This document shows, in pieces, positions 25,642-33,517 of a stretch of 64,000 nucleotides of DNA (position 1 is the stretch's first letter; every line of letters begins with the position of its first letter). The notes under the pieces were generated by a model that had not been told where the DNA came from, did not search any database, and worked only from the letters and a program-made list of their open reading frames with translations. Source of the stretch: Actinomadura hibisca NBRC 15177 (GTDB taxonomy: Bacteria; Actinomycetota; Actinomycetes; Streptosporangiales; Streptosporangiaceae); contig NZ_BCRO01000049.1 of NCBI RefSeq assembly GCF_001552635.1, positions 28,407-92,406 of the forward strand. Reading direction: 5' to 3'. The position numbers and the translations under genes were made by a program.

Positions 25642-26448
25642 CTAGGGGCCGGCGCGTCTCGCCACCACGAAGACGCGCCGGAACGGGAACACGGTGCCGT
25701 AGGACGCGGGCGGGTACGCCTCGCGCAGCCGGGCTCCGTACTCCTGGAGGAAGTCGTCGGTGTCGCCTGGGCCCAGCCGGGCCAGGACGGGGCGCAGCGC
25801 CGTGCCCTTGACCCATTCCAGGACGGGGTCGTCGCCGGGCAGCACCTGCGCGTAGGTGGTCTCCCACGCGTCCACGGCGTAGCCGAGGGGGGCGAGCAGG
25901 TCCAGGTAACCGGCGGGGTCGCGCACGGGGTCGCGTCGCACCGCGCCGGTGAGCAGGTCGCGCCATCGGGGCGACTCGCACAGCTCGCGGAGGATCGTGT
26001 GGCTGGGGGCGTCGAAGTTGCCGGGCACCTGGAAGGCCAGCACGCCGCCGGGGGCCAGCGCCTCGCCCCAGCGGGGCAGCAGTTCGGCGTGCTCGGGCAC
26101 CCAGTGCAGCACCGCGTTGGACACGATGAGGTCGAGCGGCTCGACGGCCTGCCAGGTGGTCACGTCACCGACCTCGAAGCGCGTCCGGGGGCTCTGGTGG
26201 GCCCGCGCCGCCGCGATCATCTCGGGCGAGGAGTCGACGCCGTGGATCCCGGCGTCCGGCCAGCGCTGCGCCAGCGAGGCGGTCAGCTCGCCCGAACCGC
26301 AGCCGAGGTCGACGACGCGGCGGGGCGCGGCCAGGGGCACGCGGCCGAGCAGTTCGGCGAACGGCCGTCCGCGCTCGTCGCCGAAGACCCCGTACTGCGC
26401 GGGGTCCCACACGGCGGCGGGCGGCTGGGCGCCTGCTTGTCTCGACAT
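25642..26448 (-). CDS. tam: Trans-aconitate 2-methyltransferase
   Basis: This SAM-dependent class I methyltransferase (268 residues) should methylate trans-aconitate, an inhibitory by-product of the citrate cycle. The SAM loop VVDLGCGSGELT is at about residues 44-55. The family-specific LDLIVSNAVLHWVPEH and QVPGNFDAPSH segments are present, as is the N-terminal WDPAQYGVFGDERGRPF. The ATG at 26448 is preceded by an in-frame TTG and by no good ribosome site. Its start lies inside the first of three operator-like palindromes and it is divergent from a MarR gene. Confidence 0.9.
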   Translation of the reverse strand: MSRQAGAQPPAAVWDPAQYGVFGDERGRPFAELLGRVPLAAPRRVVDLGCGSGELTASLAQRWPDAGIHGVDSSPEMIAAARAHQSPRTRFEVGDVTTWQAVEPLDLIVSNAVLHWVPEHAELLPRWGEALAPGGVLAFQVPGNFDAPSHTILRELCESPRWRDLLTGAVRRDPVRDPAGYLDLLAPLGYAVDAWETTYAQVLPGDDPVLEWVKGTALRPVLARLGPGDTDDFLQEYGARLREAYPPASYGTVFPFRRVFVVARRAGP

Positions 26449-26507
26449 CAAGAGACATGATGCCCCGCCTGTATCTTGATGTCAAGAAAGTCATCTCGAT
26501 ATCAAGA
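26440..26507. promoter_or_regulatory. Three 14-bp operator-like palindromes, tam/MarR intergenic region
   Basis: The pattern TCTYGAYRTCAAGA occurs at 26440-26453, 26474-26487 (arms TCTTGA/TCAAGA perfect) and 26494-26507. The first overlaps the tam start codon and the last ends 17 bp before the MarR ATG. This spacing would let one repressor silence both genes. Confidence 0.7.
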
Positions 26508-26524
26508 CAGGTAGGCTGTCCCGC

Positions 26525-27034
26525 ATGCATGATGAGGTCGATCGGCTGGTCGAGGCGTGGCACACCGAGCGCCCGGACCTCGACGTGCGGCCGCTGCACG
26601 TCCTCAGCCGGGTCTCCCGCCTGGCGCGCCACCTGGACCGCGCGCGCCGCGCCGTCTTCGTCGCCCACGACCTGGAGCCGTGGGAGTTCGACGTGCTGAC
26701 CGCCCTGCGCCGCGCGGGCAAGCCCTACCAGCTCAGCCCCGGCCGGCTGCTGCGCGCCACCCTGGTCACCTCCGGCACGATGACCAACCGCATCGACCGC
26801 CTGGCCGCCACCGGCCTGGTCGAGCGGCATCCCGACCCGGCCGACAAGCGCGGCGTCCTGGTGCGGCTGACCGACGCCGGGCGCACCCGCGTGGACGCCG
26901 CGTTCGCCGACCTGCTGACCCGCGAGCACGCCATCCTGGAGTCGCTGAGCCCGGACGAGCGCGACGCCCTGGCCGACCTGCTGCGCTCGCTGCTGGTCCC
27001 CTTCGACAGCGACGGCGATCCGCGCCCCAACTGA
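26525..27034 (+). CDS. tamR: MarR-family regulator, TamR-like
   Basis: This winged-helix MarR protein has 169 residues. It shows the recognition helix and wing (TSGTMTNRIDRLAATGLVER, about residues 81-100, then DKRGVLVRLTDAGR). It is divergent from tam across a 76-bp region filled with palindromes. In Streptomyces coelicolor, TamR is a MarR protein that controls the neighbouring trans-aconitate methyltransferase gene and responds to citrate-type ligands. The symbol here is by context and family, not by proven orthology. Confidence 0.8.
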   Translation: MHDEVDRLVEAWHTERPDLDVRPLHVLSRVSRLARHLDRARRAVFVAHDLEPWEFDVLTALRRAGKPYQLSPGRLLRATLVTSGTMTNRIDRLAATGLVERHPDPADKRGVLVRLTDAGRTRVDAAFADLLTREHAILESLSPDERDALADLLRSLLVPFDSDGDPRPN

Positions 27035-27046
27035 TCCCTGCATGGC

Positions 27047-27083
27047 AAAAGGCCCACCCCGGCGTCACCGGTGCGGGCCTTCG
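27047..27083. terminator. Bidirectional hairpin between tamR and the ABC-F gene
   Basis: AAGGCCC and GGGCCTT arms with a G+C-rich interior lie between two converging genes. An A-run on the left makes it stronger for the minus-strand ABC-F transcript. Confidence 0.65.
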
Positions 27084-27091
27084 GCCAACGG

Positions 27092-28867
27092 TCAGTCCAC
27101 GTCCTCCGCGAGCATCAGCCACTCCTCCTCGACCTGGGCCGACTCCGCCTGGACCGCCTTGAGCTTGGCGTCCAGCTCCTGGAGCTTGCCGTAGTCGGTG
27201 GCGTGCGCGGCCAGTTGCTCGTGCAGTTCGGCGGCCTGCTTGGACAACTTCTCCAGGCGGCGTTCGAGCTTGTCCAGCTCCTTGCGGGCCTTCCAGTCCT
27301 GGCCGCTGGCCTTGGGCTTGGCGGCGGTGGGGGCCGGGGCGGCGGCCTTCCCGGCGGGCGCGGCGGCCTGGCGCGTCGGGGCCGTCCCGGCGGCGCGCCG
27401 CTCCAGGTACTCGTCGACGCCGCCCGGCAACATCGACACCCCGCCGTCGCCCAGCAGCGCCGCGACGCGGTCGGTGATCCGCTCCAGGAAGTAGCGGTCG
27501 TGGCTGACCACGACCAGCGTGCCCGGCCAGCCGTCGAGGATGTCCTCCAGCTCGGTCAGCGTCTCGATGTCGAGGTCGTTGGTCGGCTCGTCCAGCAGCA
27601 TGACGTTGGGCTCGCCCATCAGCAGCCGGAGCATCTGGAGGCGGCGGCGCTCGCCGCCCGACAGGTCGCCGACCGGCGTCCACTGGCGGTCGCCGGGGAA
27701 GCCGAGGCGCTCCAGGAGCTGGCTCGCGGTCCACTCGCGCTTGCCGACGGTGATGCGGCGGCGGATCTCCTCCACCGACTCCAGCACGCGCCGGGTCGGG
27801 TCGAGCTCCTCCAGGTTCTGCGACAGGTGCGCGAGCTGCACCGTCTTGCCGCGGACGACCTTGCCCGACGTCGGCGGCATGCCGTCCAGCAGGCGCAGCA
27901 GCGTGCTCTTGCCGCTGCCGTTCATGCCGACCAGGCCGATGCGGTCGCCCGGACCCAGCTGCCAGGTCAGGTGGGAGAAGATGGCGCGGTCGCCGAGGCT
28001 GACGCCGACGTCCTCAAGGTCGTAGACGGTCTTGCCGAGCCGGGCGGTCGCGAAGCGGGTCAGCTCGACGCTGTCGCGCGCCGGCGGCTCGTCGGCGATC
28101 AGCGCCTGCGCGGCGTCCACCCGGAACTTGGGCTTGGAGGTGCGGGCCTGCGGGCCGCGCCGCAGCCAGGCCAGCTCCTTGCGCAGCAGGTTCTGCCGCT
28201 TGCTCTCGGTCGCGGCCGCGATGCGCGCCCGCTCGGCCTTGGCCAGCACGAACGCCGAGTAGCCGCCCTCGTAGCGCTCGACGGCGCCGTCCACGACCTC
28301 CCAGGTGCGGGTGGTGACCTCGTCCAGGAACCAGCGGTCGTGCGTGACGACCAGCAGCGCGACCTTGCGGTCCTTCAGGTGCGCGGCCAGCCACGCGATC
28401 GCCTCGATGTCGAGGTGGTTGGTCGGCTCGTCCAGCGCCAGCAGGTCCGACTCGGGCACCAGCAGGCGCGCCAGGGCCACCCGGCGGCGCTCCCCGCCGG
28501 ACATGCCGGCGACCGGGGCGTCCAGGTCCAGGTCGGCCAGCAGGCCCGCCAGGATGTCGCGGACGCGGGTGTCGCCCGCCCACTCGTGCTCGGCGCGGTC
28601 GCCGAGCACCTCCGAGCGCACGGTCGCGCCCTCGGCGAACTCGTCGCGCTGGGTCAGGTAGCCCAGGCGCAGGCCGCGCGTGTGCGTGACGCGGCCCCCG
28701 TCCGGCTCGACGACGCGGGCGAGGATCGCCACCAGGGTGCTCTTGCCGCCCCCGTTGCGGCCGACGACGCCGATGCGGTCGTCGTCGTCCAGCCCGAGGG
28801 ACACGCTGTCGAGCAGCGGCTTGGGCCCGTAGGCCTTGCTGACGTTCTCAAGATTGATCAGATTCAC
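27092..28867 (-). CDS. ABC-F family ATPase, Uup-like
   Basis: This soluble protein (591 residues) has two ABC ATPase domains and no membrane segment. Domain 1 has GRNGGGKST (about residues 37-45) and MSGGERRRVALARLL; domain 2 has GMNGSGKST (about 323-331) and LSGGERRRLQML with LLDEPTNDLD. After a Pro/Ala linker the C-terminus is a coiled coil (about 520-591), the Uup-type extension. ABC-F proteins act on ribosomes or DNA junctions; the coiled coil favours the Uup subgroup. The GTG start follows GGAGGG. It is the last gene of the rpf-rsmA-lipoprotein-ispE run. Confidence 0.9.
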   Translation of the reverse strand: MNLINLENVSKAYGPKPLLDSVSLGLDDDDRIGVVGRNGGGKSTLVAILARVVEPDGGRVTHTRGLRLGYLTQRDEFAEGATVRSEVLGDRAEHEWAGDTRVRDILAGLLADLDLDAPVAGMSGGERRRVALARLLVPESDLLALDEPTNHLDIEAIAWLAAHLKDRKVALLVVTHDRWFLDEVTTRTWEVVDGAVERYEGGYSAFVLAKAERARIAAATESKRQNLLRKELAWLRRGPQARTSKPKFRVDAAQALIADEPPARDSVELTRFATARLGKTVYDLEDVGVSLGDRAIFSHLTWQLGPGDRIGLVGMNGSGKSTLLRLLDGMPPTSGKVVRGKTVQLAHLSQNLEELDPTRRVLESVEEIRRRITVGKREWTASQLLERLGFPGDRQWTPVGDLSGGERRRLQMLRLLMGEPNVMLLDEPTNDLDIETLTELEDILDGWPGTLVVVSHDRYFLERITDRVAALLGDGGVSMLPGGVDEYLERRAAGTAPTRQAAAPAGKAAAPAPTAAKPKASGQDWKARKELDKLERRLEKLSKQAAELHEQLAAHATDYGKLQELDAKLKAVQAESAQVEEEWLMLAEDVD

Positions 28868-28900
28868 GGCACCCTCCAGGCTAGTGCCCCGCCGCGCCCG

Positions 28901-29830
28901 TCAGACCACGATCGCGCCGGGGACGGGCCCGTGCGCCCGCACCACCTGCTTGGCGACGCCCGCGCCGCCCAGCGAGGCCGCGAGATCGGCCGCGTGCCCG
29001 GCGTCGGCGGCCAGGAACGCGCAGGTCGGCCCCGACCCCGACACCAGCGCCCCGACCGCGCCCAGCCCGCGCCCGGCGTCCAGGGTGCGGCTCAGCGAGG
29101 GCCGCAGCCGGACGGCGGCGGCTTGGAGATCGTTGTCCAGGTGCGCGCCGAGGGCGGCGGCGTCACCGGCCGCCAGCGCCGCCATCAGCCCCGGGGACGC
29201 CTGCGGCCACGGCACCTGCTCGCCCCGCTCCGCGCGGATGCGGTCGCACTCGCCGTACACGGCGGGCGTGGACAGGCCCCCGTCGGCGGTCGCGAAGACC
29301 CAGTGGAAGGTGCCCCGCGCCTCCACCGGCGACAACTGCTCGCCCCGGCCGACGCCGACGGCGGTGCCGCCGAGCAGCGCGAACGGCACGTCGCTGCCGA
29401 GCTCGCCGCCCAGCTTCATCAGGTCGTCCAGGCTCAGGCGCGGCGCCTCGGGGTCGTCCCACAACCGCGCGCAGGCGACCAGCGCGGCGGCCGCGTCGGC
29501 GCTGCCGCCCGCCATGCCCCCGGCGACCGGGATCGCCTTGCGGATGCGCAGCGCCACGTCCGGCTCCACGCCGAGCCGGTCGGCGACCAGGCGGGCGGCG
29601 CGGACGGCGAGGTTGTCGCCGTCGACGGGCACGCCCTCGATCGCCACCTGGGCGTCGGGGGCCGCCTCCACGGTCACCGCCGGCGCGCCGGCGGGCTCGG
29701 CCGTCACCTCGTCGAACAGGGAGACGGCGTGGAAGACGTTGACGAGGTCGTGGTACCCGTCGTCGCGGAGCGGCCCCACGGCGAGCTGGAGGTTGACCTT
29801 CGCGGGCACACGGACGGTCACTGCGGTCAC
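28901..29830 (-). CDS. ispE: 4-diphosphocytidyl-2-C-methyl-D-erythritol kinase
   Basis: IspE (309 residues) phosphorylates CDP-ME in the non-mevalonate isoprenoid pathway. GHMP-kinase motifs: VPAKVNLQLAVG (residues about 8-19), PVAGGMAGGSADAAAAL (about 101-117) and VSGSGPTCAF near the C-terminus. It starts at GTG 29830 (GTG 29821 is an alternative). It lies 49 bp after the GH26-like lipoprotein gene; rsmA-ispE adjacency is normal in actinobacteria, so the lipoprotein gene is an insertion between them. Confidence 0.94.
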   Translation of the reverse strand: MTAVTVRVPAKVNLQLAVGPLRDDGYHDLVNVFHAVSLFDEVTAEPAGAPAVTVEAAPDAQVAIEGVPVDGDNLAVRAARLVADRLGVEPDVALRIRKAIPVAGGMAGGSADAAAALVACARLWDDPEAPRLSLDDLMKLGGELGSDVPFALLGGTAVGVGRGEQLSPVEARGTFHWVFATADGGLSTPAVYGECDRIRAERGEQVPWPQASPGLMAALAAGDAAALGAHLDNDLQAAAVRLRPSLSRTLDAGRGLGAVGALVSGSGPTCAFLAADAGHAADLAASLGGAGVAKQVVRAHGPVPGAIVV

Positions 29831-29879
29831 GCACCGAAGCGTACGGGAGCCGAGCCCCCGACGCCGACCCGGGACCGGA

Positions 29880-30965
29880 TCAGCCGCTGGTCACCGGGAG
29901 GTTGCGCGGGTTGAAGTAGGGATTGGTCGCGAACTCCCGCAGCGCCGACTCCGCCTGCCGGTCGCCGTCCACCCGGTAGTTGCGGCGGCGGTCGCGCGGC
30001 TCCTGCGCCTGCTCCTCGGAGTTGAAGTACAGAACCGCCTTGACCTGCGGGTTCTGCAGGACCTTGGCCGCCTTGCGCAACCATTCGGCACGCCGGACGC
30101 CGTAGGACTGCGGCACCCCGAACTCGGCCACCATGATCGGCTTGGGCCGCTGCCGCGCCCACTCCAGGAACAGGTTCACCGTCTCCGACAGGTCGCGGTA
30201 GTCGTAGCCGCCGCCGGGCTGGGCGTCGGCGCAGATCCAGTCGACCTGGTCGTCGCCGGGGTAGAACGAGGGCGCGTTGCGGGAGCCGAAGCCCCCGGCC
30301 GTCGGGCACCACACCCACGCCACGTTGGCGACCCGCTCCATCTGGAAGATCGCGCGCACGTGCTTCCAGGCCGCGACGTAGTCGGCCGCCGAGTGGATCC
30401 TCTTCTCCAGCTGGCTGGAGGTGTCCATGTCCCGCATCCAGCGCAGGAACACCGGCTTCCCGGCCGCCTTGACGGCGCGGGCGCGGGCGCGCAGCACGGC
30501 GTCGTGCCGGCCGCTGATGATCTCCTTGGTGTCGGCGCCCGCCCAGGTGACCAGGAGCTGCCGGTCGCTGTCGAGCACCGCCCTGTCGGCGTCGTCGGGG
30601 AACTCCGACTTCCAGCTGTGGAAGCTCTGCACGATGTCCAGGCGGCGGCCGAGCCGCTGCTCGAACGAGGTGACCAGCGCCATGCCCGGCTTGGCCGCGT
30701 CCTTGTCGGTCGGCCTGCCGCTCGGCGACGGCGTGCCGGACGGGCCCGGCTCCGCGCCCTCCTGCACCGGAGGCAACCACGCGCCGAAGTACGCGCCGCG
30801 CTCGGGCGGGACCGGGGCCACCCCGGGCCGCGCGGTCGTGGTGATCTTGGGAGCGGCGTCGGACCCGTCACCGCAGCCGGCGGTCAGCCCCGTCAGCCCC
30901 AGCGCCATGGCCAGCGCCGTCCCGGGCAGCCCCGCCCGAGCGGTCCGCGAACGCCCCTTCACCAT
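29880..30965 (-). CDS. GH26-like lipoprotein with altered acid/base position
   Basis: The ATG at 30965 directly follows GGAGGAAG, giving 361 residues. A signal peptide ends in the lipobox LTAGC (Cys about residue 31). From residue about 55 the fold resembles glycoside hydrolase family 26 (GAYFGAWLP; SFHSWKSEFP; KPVFLRWMRDMD; SFYPGDDQVDWIC; KPIMVAEFG). The nucleophile-type Glu is present in VAEFG, but where family members have HEMN-like residues this protein has RDMD, so the usual acid/base Glu is replaced. It may be a binding protein or a changed enzyme. The gene overlaps the end of rsmA by 98 bp on the same strand. Confidence 0.75.
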   Translation of the reverse strand: MVKGRSRTARAGLPGTALAMALGLTGLTAGCGDGSDAAPKITTTARPGVAPVPPERGAYFGAWLPPVQEGAEPGPSGTPSPSGRPTDKDAAKPGMALVTSFEQRLGRRLDIVQSFHSWKSEFPDDADRAVLDSDRQLLVTWAGADTKEIISGRHDAVLRARARAVKAAGKPVFLRWMRDMDTSSQLEKRIHSAADYVAAWKHVRAIFQMERVANVAWVWCPTAGGFGSRNAPSFYPGDDQVDWICADAQPGGGYDYRDLSETVNLFLEWARQRPKPIMVAEFGVPQSYGVRRAEWLRKAAKVLQNPQVKAVLYFNSEEQAQEPRDRRRNYRVDGDRQAESALREFATNPYFNPRNLPVTSG

Positions 30966-31848
30966 CTTCCTCCGCCTCTTTCCGATCACCTGCGCCCCCA
31001 GGACGATACTGGGCGATCCGGGCGAAGGCGGCCACGTCCAGGGCTTCACCCCGGGCCCGGGGGTCCACCCCGGCCGCCCGCAGCGCCTCCTCGGCGGCGG
31101 CCGGCGACCCGGCCCAGCCCGCCAGGGCGGCGCGCAACGTCTTGCGGCGCTGGGCGAACGCGGCGTCCACCACCGCGAACACCTCGGCCCTGGTCGCGGT
31201 GGTCTCCGGCGGCTCCCCGCGGGTGAAGGCCACCAGCCCCGAATCGACGTTGGGCACCGGCCAGAACACCGCGCGCCCCACCGGCCCGGCCCGCCGCGCC
31301 GACCCGTACCAGGCCAGCTTCACCGACGGCACCCCGTAGATCTTGTTGCCGGGCGCGGCGGTCATCCGGTCGGCGACCTCGGCCTGCACCATCACCAGCA
31401 CCCGCCGCAACGACGGCAGCGTGGCCAGCAGATGCAGCACGACCGGGACCGCGACGTTGTAGGGCAGGTTGGCCACCAGCGCGGTCGGCGCGGGTCCGGG
31501 CAGCCCGGTGATCCGCATCGCGTCGTCGCGCACGACCTCCAGCCGCCCCGCGACCCCGGGCGCGCGCGCCGCGACCGTGACCGGCAGCGCGGCCGCCAGC
31601 GCCGGATCGATCTCCACGGCGGTGACGCGCGCCACCTCCGGCAGCAGCGCCAGCGTCAGCGAGCCCAGTCCGGGCCCGACCTCCAGCACGACGTCGTCCG
31701 GCCCGACCTCGGCGACGCGCACGATGCGCCGCACGGTGTTGGCGTCGATGACGAAGTTCTGGCCGAGCGTCTTGGTCGGCCGGATTCCCAGCGCCCCGGC
31801 CAGCTCCCGCACGTCCGCCGGACCGAGCAGTCCTTGAGTGTCCCCCAC
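30868..31848 (-). CDS. rsmA: 16S rRNA (A1518/A1519-N6)-dimethyltransferase
   Basis: RsmA/KsgA (326 residues) dimethylates two adenines near the 3' end of 16S rRNA during 30S maturation. Motifs: LGQNFVID (about residues 29-36), VLEVGPGLGSLTLAL and VANLPYNVAVP. Normal proteins end near LDVAAFARIA (about residue 285). Here the frame runs on for about 40 Glu/Gly/Ala-rich residues into the next gene's start region, so the tail is probably not functional. The start is GTG. Confidence 0.94.
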   Translation of the reverse strand: MGDTQGLLGPADVRELAGALGIRPTKTLGQNFVIDANTVRRIVRVAEVGPDDVVLEVGPGLGSLTLALLPEVARVTAVEIDPALAAALPVTVAARAPGVAGRLEVVRDDAMRITGLPGPAPTALVANLPYNVAVPVVLHLLATLPSLRRVLVMVQAEVADRMTAAPGNKIYGVPSVKLAWYGSARRAGPVGRAVFWPVPNVDSGLVAFTRGEPPETTATRAEVFAVVDAAFAQRRKTLRAALAGWAGSPAAAEEALRAAGVDPRARGEALDVAAFARIAQYRPGGAGDRKEAEEDGEGAFADRSGGAARDGAGHGAGADGADRRLR

Positions 31849-31864
31849 CCCTCCAGTGTGTCAG

Positions 31865-32665
31865 TTAAGAGAAGAGGAACTTGCCGCAGTTAGGCCATTG
31901 GCCCTGCCAACGCCCGTTCACCTTGTTGTAGAGCAGTTGCGCCCGGTAGGTCTGCTCGCCGGCGCTCGCGTCGGACGGCTTGCCGCTGCCGCCCACCGAC
32001 GTCCAGGTCTGCATCGAGAACTGGTAGAGGCCGTAGTAGCCGGCGGGGTTGACGGCGCGGGGGTTGCCGCCGGACTCGCACTTGGCGAGGCCCGCCCAGT
32101 TGAGCCGGGCGGCCGACCCGCCCGCAGCCGACTGCGGGCCGACGCCCAGGATGCGCGCGACCGGCTTGCGCTTGACCTTCGACGACAGCACGACCTTGAC
32201 CTTCTTGCCGCGCCGCTGCACGTAGGCGGTCTGGACGACGGTGAGGCCGGGCTTGCCCTTGCGCAGCTCCTTCTCGCTGAAGGGCGGGACCTTGCTGCTC
32301 TTCTTCTTGATGGTGGGCGGCTCGACGGCGACGGTCTTGGTGACCGGCTTGCTCAGCAGGCGCACCACCTTGATGGTCCTGCCCGCCGTGGACTCGCGGG
32401 GCGGCGCCACCAGGTCGTAGGGGCCGAGCTCGATGCCGGCCTGGGTCAGGACCTCCAGGACGGTTTTCCCGGTGGTCGAGACCGTGCGCCGCTTCTTGTC
32501 GACCGTCACCACCACCGGGCGCGGTGTCGGGGCGGGGGTGCTGGCCTTGGGCGCGTCCGCCAGGGGGGCGGTGGTCTTGGGCTTGGCCGCGTCTCCGCCG
32601 CCACCACATCCGGCGGCGAGGGCCGCCGTCAGCAGCAGCACGGGGAGCGCAGGGGGGCGACGCAC
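31865..32665 (-). CDS. rpfB: Resuscitation-promoting factor, RpfB-like lipoprotein
   Basis: The GTG at 32665 follows GGAGGAA and gives 266 residues. A lipobox (ALAAGC) is at about residue 20. One DUF348 ubiquitin-like domain (about 45-110), a G5 domain (about 110-190) and the RPF/transglycosylase-like domain (about 190-266; LNWAGLAKCESGGNP, YYGLYQFSMQTW) follow. Rpf proteins cleave peptidoglycan and promote regrowth. It has fewer DUF348 repeats than mycobacterial RpfB. It heads the rsmA-ispE operon, as in mycobacteria. Confidence 0.92.
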   Translation of the reverse strand: MRRPPALPVLLLTAALAAGCGGGGDAAKPKTTAPLADAPKASTPAPTPRPVVVTVDKKRRTVSTTGKTVLEVLTQAGIELGPYDLVAPPRESTAGRTIKVVRLLSKPVTKTVAVEPPTIKKKSSKVPPFSEKELRKGKPGLTVVQTAYVQRRGKKVKVVLSSKVKRKPVARILGVGPQSAAGGSAARLNWAGLAKCESGGNPRAVNPAGYYGLYQFSMQTWTSVGGSGKPSDASAGEQTYRAQLLYNKVNGRWQGQWPNCGKFLFS

Positions 32666-32876
32666 TGTGAGTTCCTCCAACGTGGCGCGGGGGGATGCCC
32701 GTTGTATCGGCCCAGACACTAGAGCCCCGGTCGGTCCGGTGCCACCCCGACCTTCCAAGTGCCCGGGGAGGAGGGGATGTCCCGGGGAGCAGGCGATGCC
32801 TACCCGATGGCCATATGCCGGAGCGTGGTCAATTGATTACAGTCGGTCGCATCCCTCCGAAAGAAAGGACAGGAAG

Positions 32877-33122
32877 ATGCGAATACGGACGACGGCGCTC
32901 GGCCTCGCCGGTGGAGCGGCGCTGCTCCTCGGCTCGCTGGCCGCCCCCGCGCAGGCCGCCACCTCCGCGCCCGAGCGGCGCGGCTGGGAGAACACCGGGC
33001 AGACCTTCTTCTGGGAGGCGAGCTGCGACGCGGCGGGCAAGGCCGGGCTCGGCAAGGGCTGGTCGGCCTACGACTGCAAGGGCAGCACGTGGCGCAACTA
33101 CGAGCTGTGGGTCTACCGGTGA
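32877..33122 (+). CDS. Small secreted protein with two cysteines (81 aa)
   Basis: The ATG follows AGGACAGGAAG. The signal peptide (residues 1-27) ends at AQAA. The mature peptide of about 53 residues has exactly two Cys (EASCDAAG and AYDCKG), likely one disulfide, and an aromatic end (WRNYELWVYR). Small secreted two-Cys proteins of this form are common in actinomycetes and mostly uncharacterised. It is divergent from rpfB. Confidence 0.75.
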   Translation: MRIRTTALGLAGGAALLLGSLAAPAQAATSAPERRGWENTGQTFFWEASCDAAGKAGLGKGWSAYDCKGSTWRNYELWVYR

Positions 33123-33173
33123 TCTGACACCGCCCCGGCGGCGCCCCGACGTCCCGGGAGCCCCCGCCCCGGA

Positions 33174-33220
33174 CGGGCGCGGTGCGGCGCGGACCCCCGG
33201 ACCGCACCGCACCGCGCCCG
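33174..33220 (+). terminator. Hairpin after the small secreted protein gene
   Basis: CGGGCGCGGTGCGG (33174-33187) pairs perfectly with CCGCACCGCGCCCG (33207-33220). It is 50 bp past the stop. Confidence 0.65.
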
Positions 33221-33360
33221 CCAGGCTCCTCCTCCGCACCACGCCACACCACGTATCGAGCCCGCGCGCCAGCAGAACCATGCGGCGGCTCAAGGCGGCG
33301 CGCTCTCAGGCCCGCGCCGTCCCAGGCTCACGTGCCGCCTCAAGCCCGCGCGCCGGCGCA

Positions 33361-33504
33361 GGTTCGTGCGACGGCCCCGGTCCGTGCGACGACGCAGGTC
33401 CGTGCGGCGGCCCCGATCCGTGCGGCGGCCCCGGTCCGTGCGGCGGCGCAGGTCCGTGCGGCGGCGCAGGTCCGTGCGGCGGCGCAGGTCCGTGCGGCGG
33501 GGCG
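33361..33504. repeat. Eight tandem copies of an 18-bp unit downstream of tatD
   Basis: The unit is close to GGTCCGTGCGGCGGCGCA. The three copies at 33433-33486 are identical and the outer copies have diverged. The array sits 13 bp beyond the tatD stop inside the otherwise empty 33221-33517 stretch. Its length is a multiple of 3, so frames through it encode GPCGGA- or HGPAPP-type repeats, but none has a convincing start. Confidence 0.85.
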
Positions 33505-33517
33505 GGGCTTTGGTAGG

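Noticed and set aside
32666..32876. Possible c-di-AMP (ydaO-type) riboswitch upstream of rpfB
   Set aside because: Such switches precede rpf genes in many actinobacteria, but I could not find the conserved core sequences in this leader.
33361..33504. CRISPR array
   Set aside because: Units are contiguous 18-bp copies with no unique spacers and there are no cas genes in the window.
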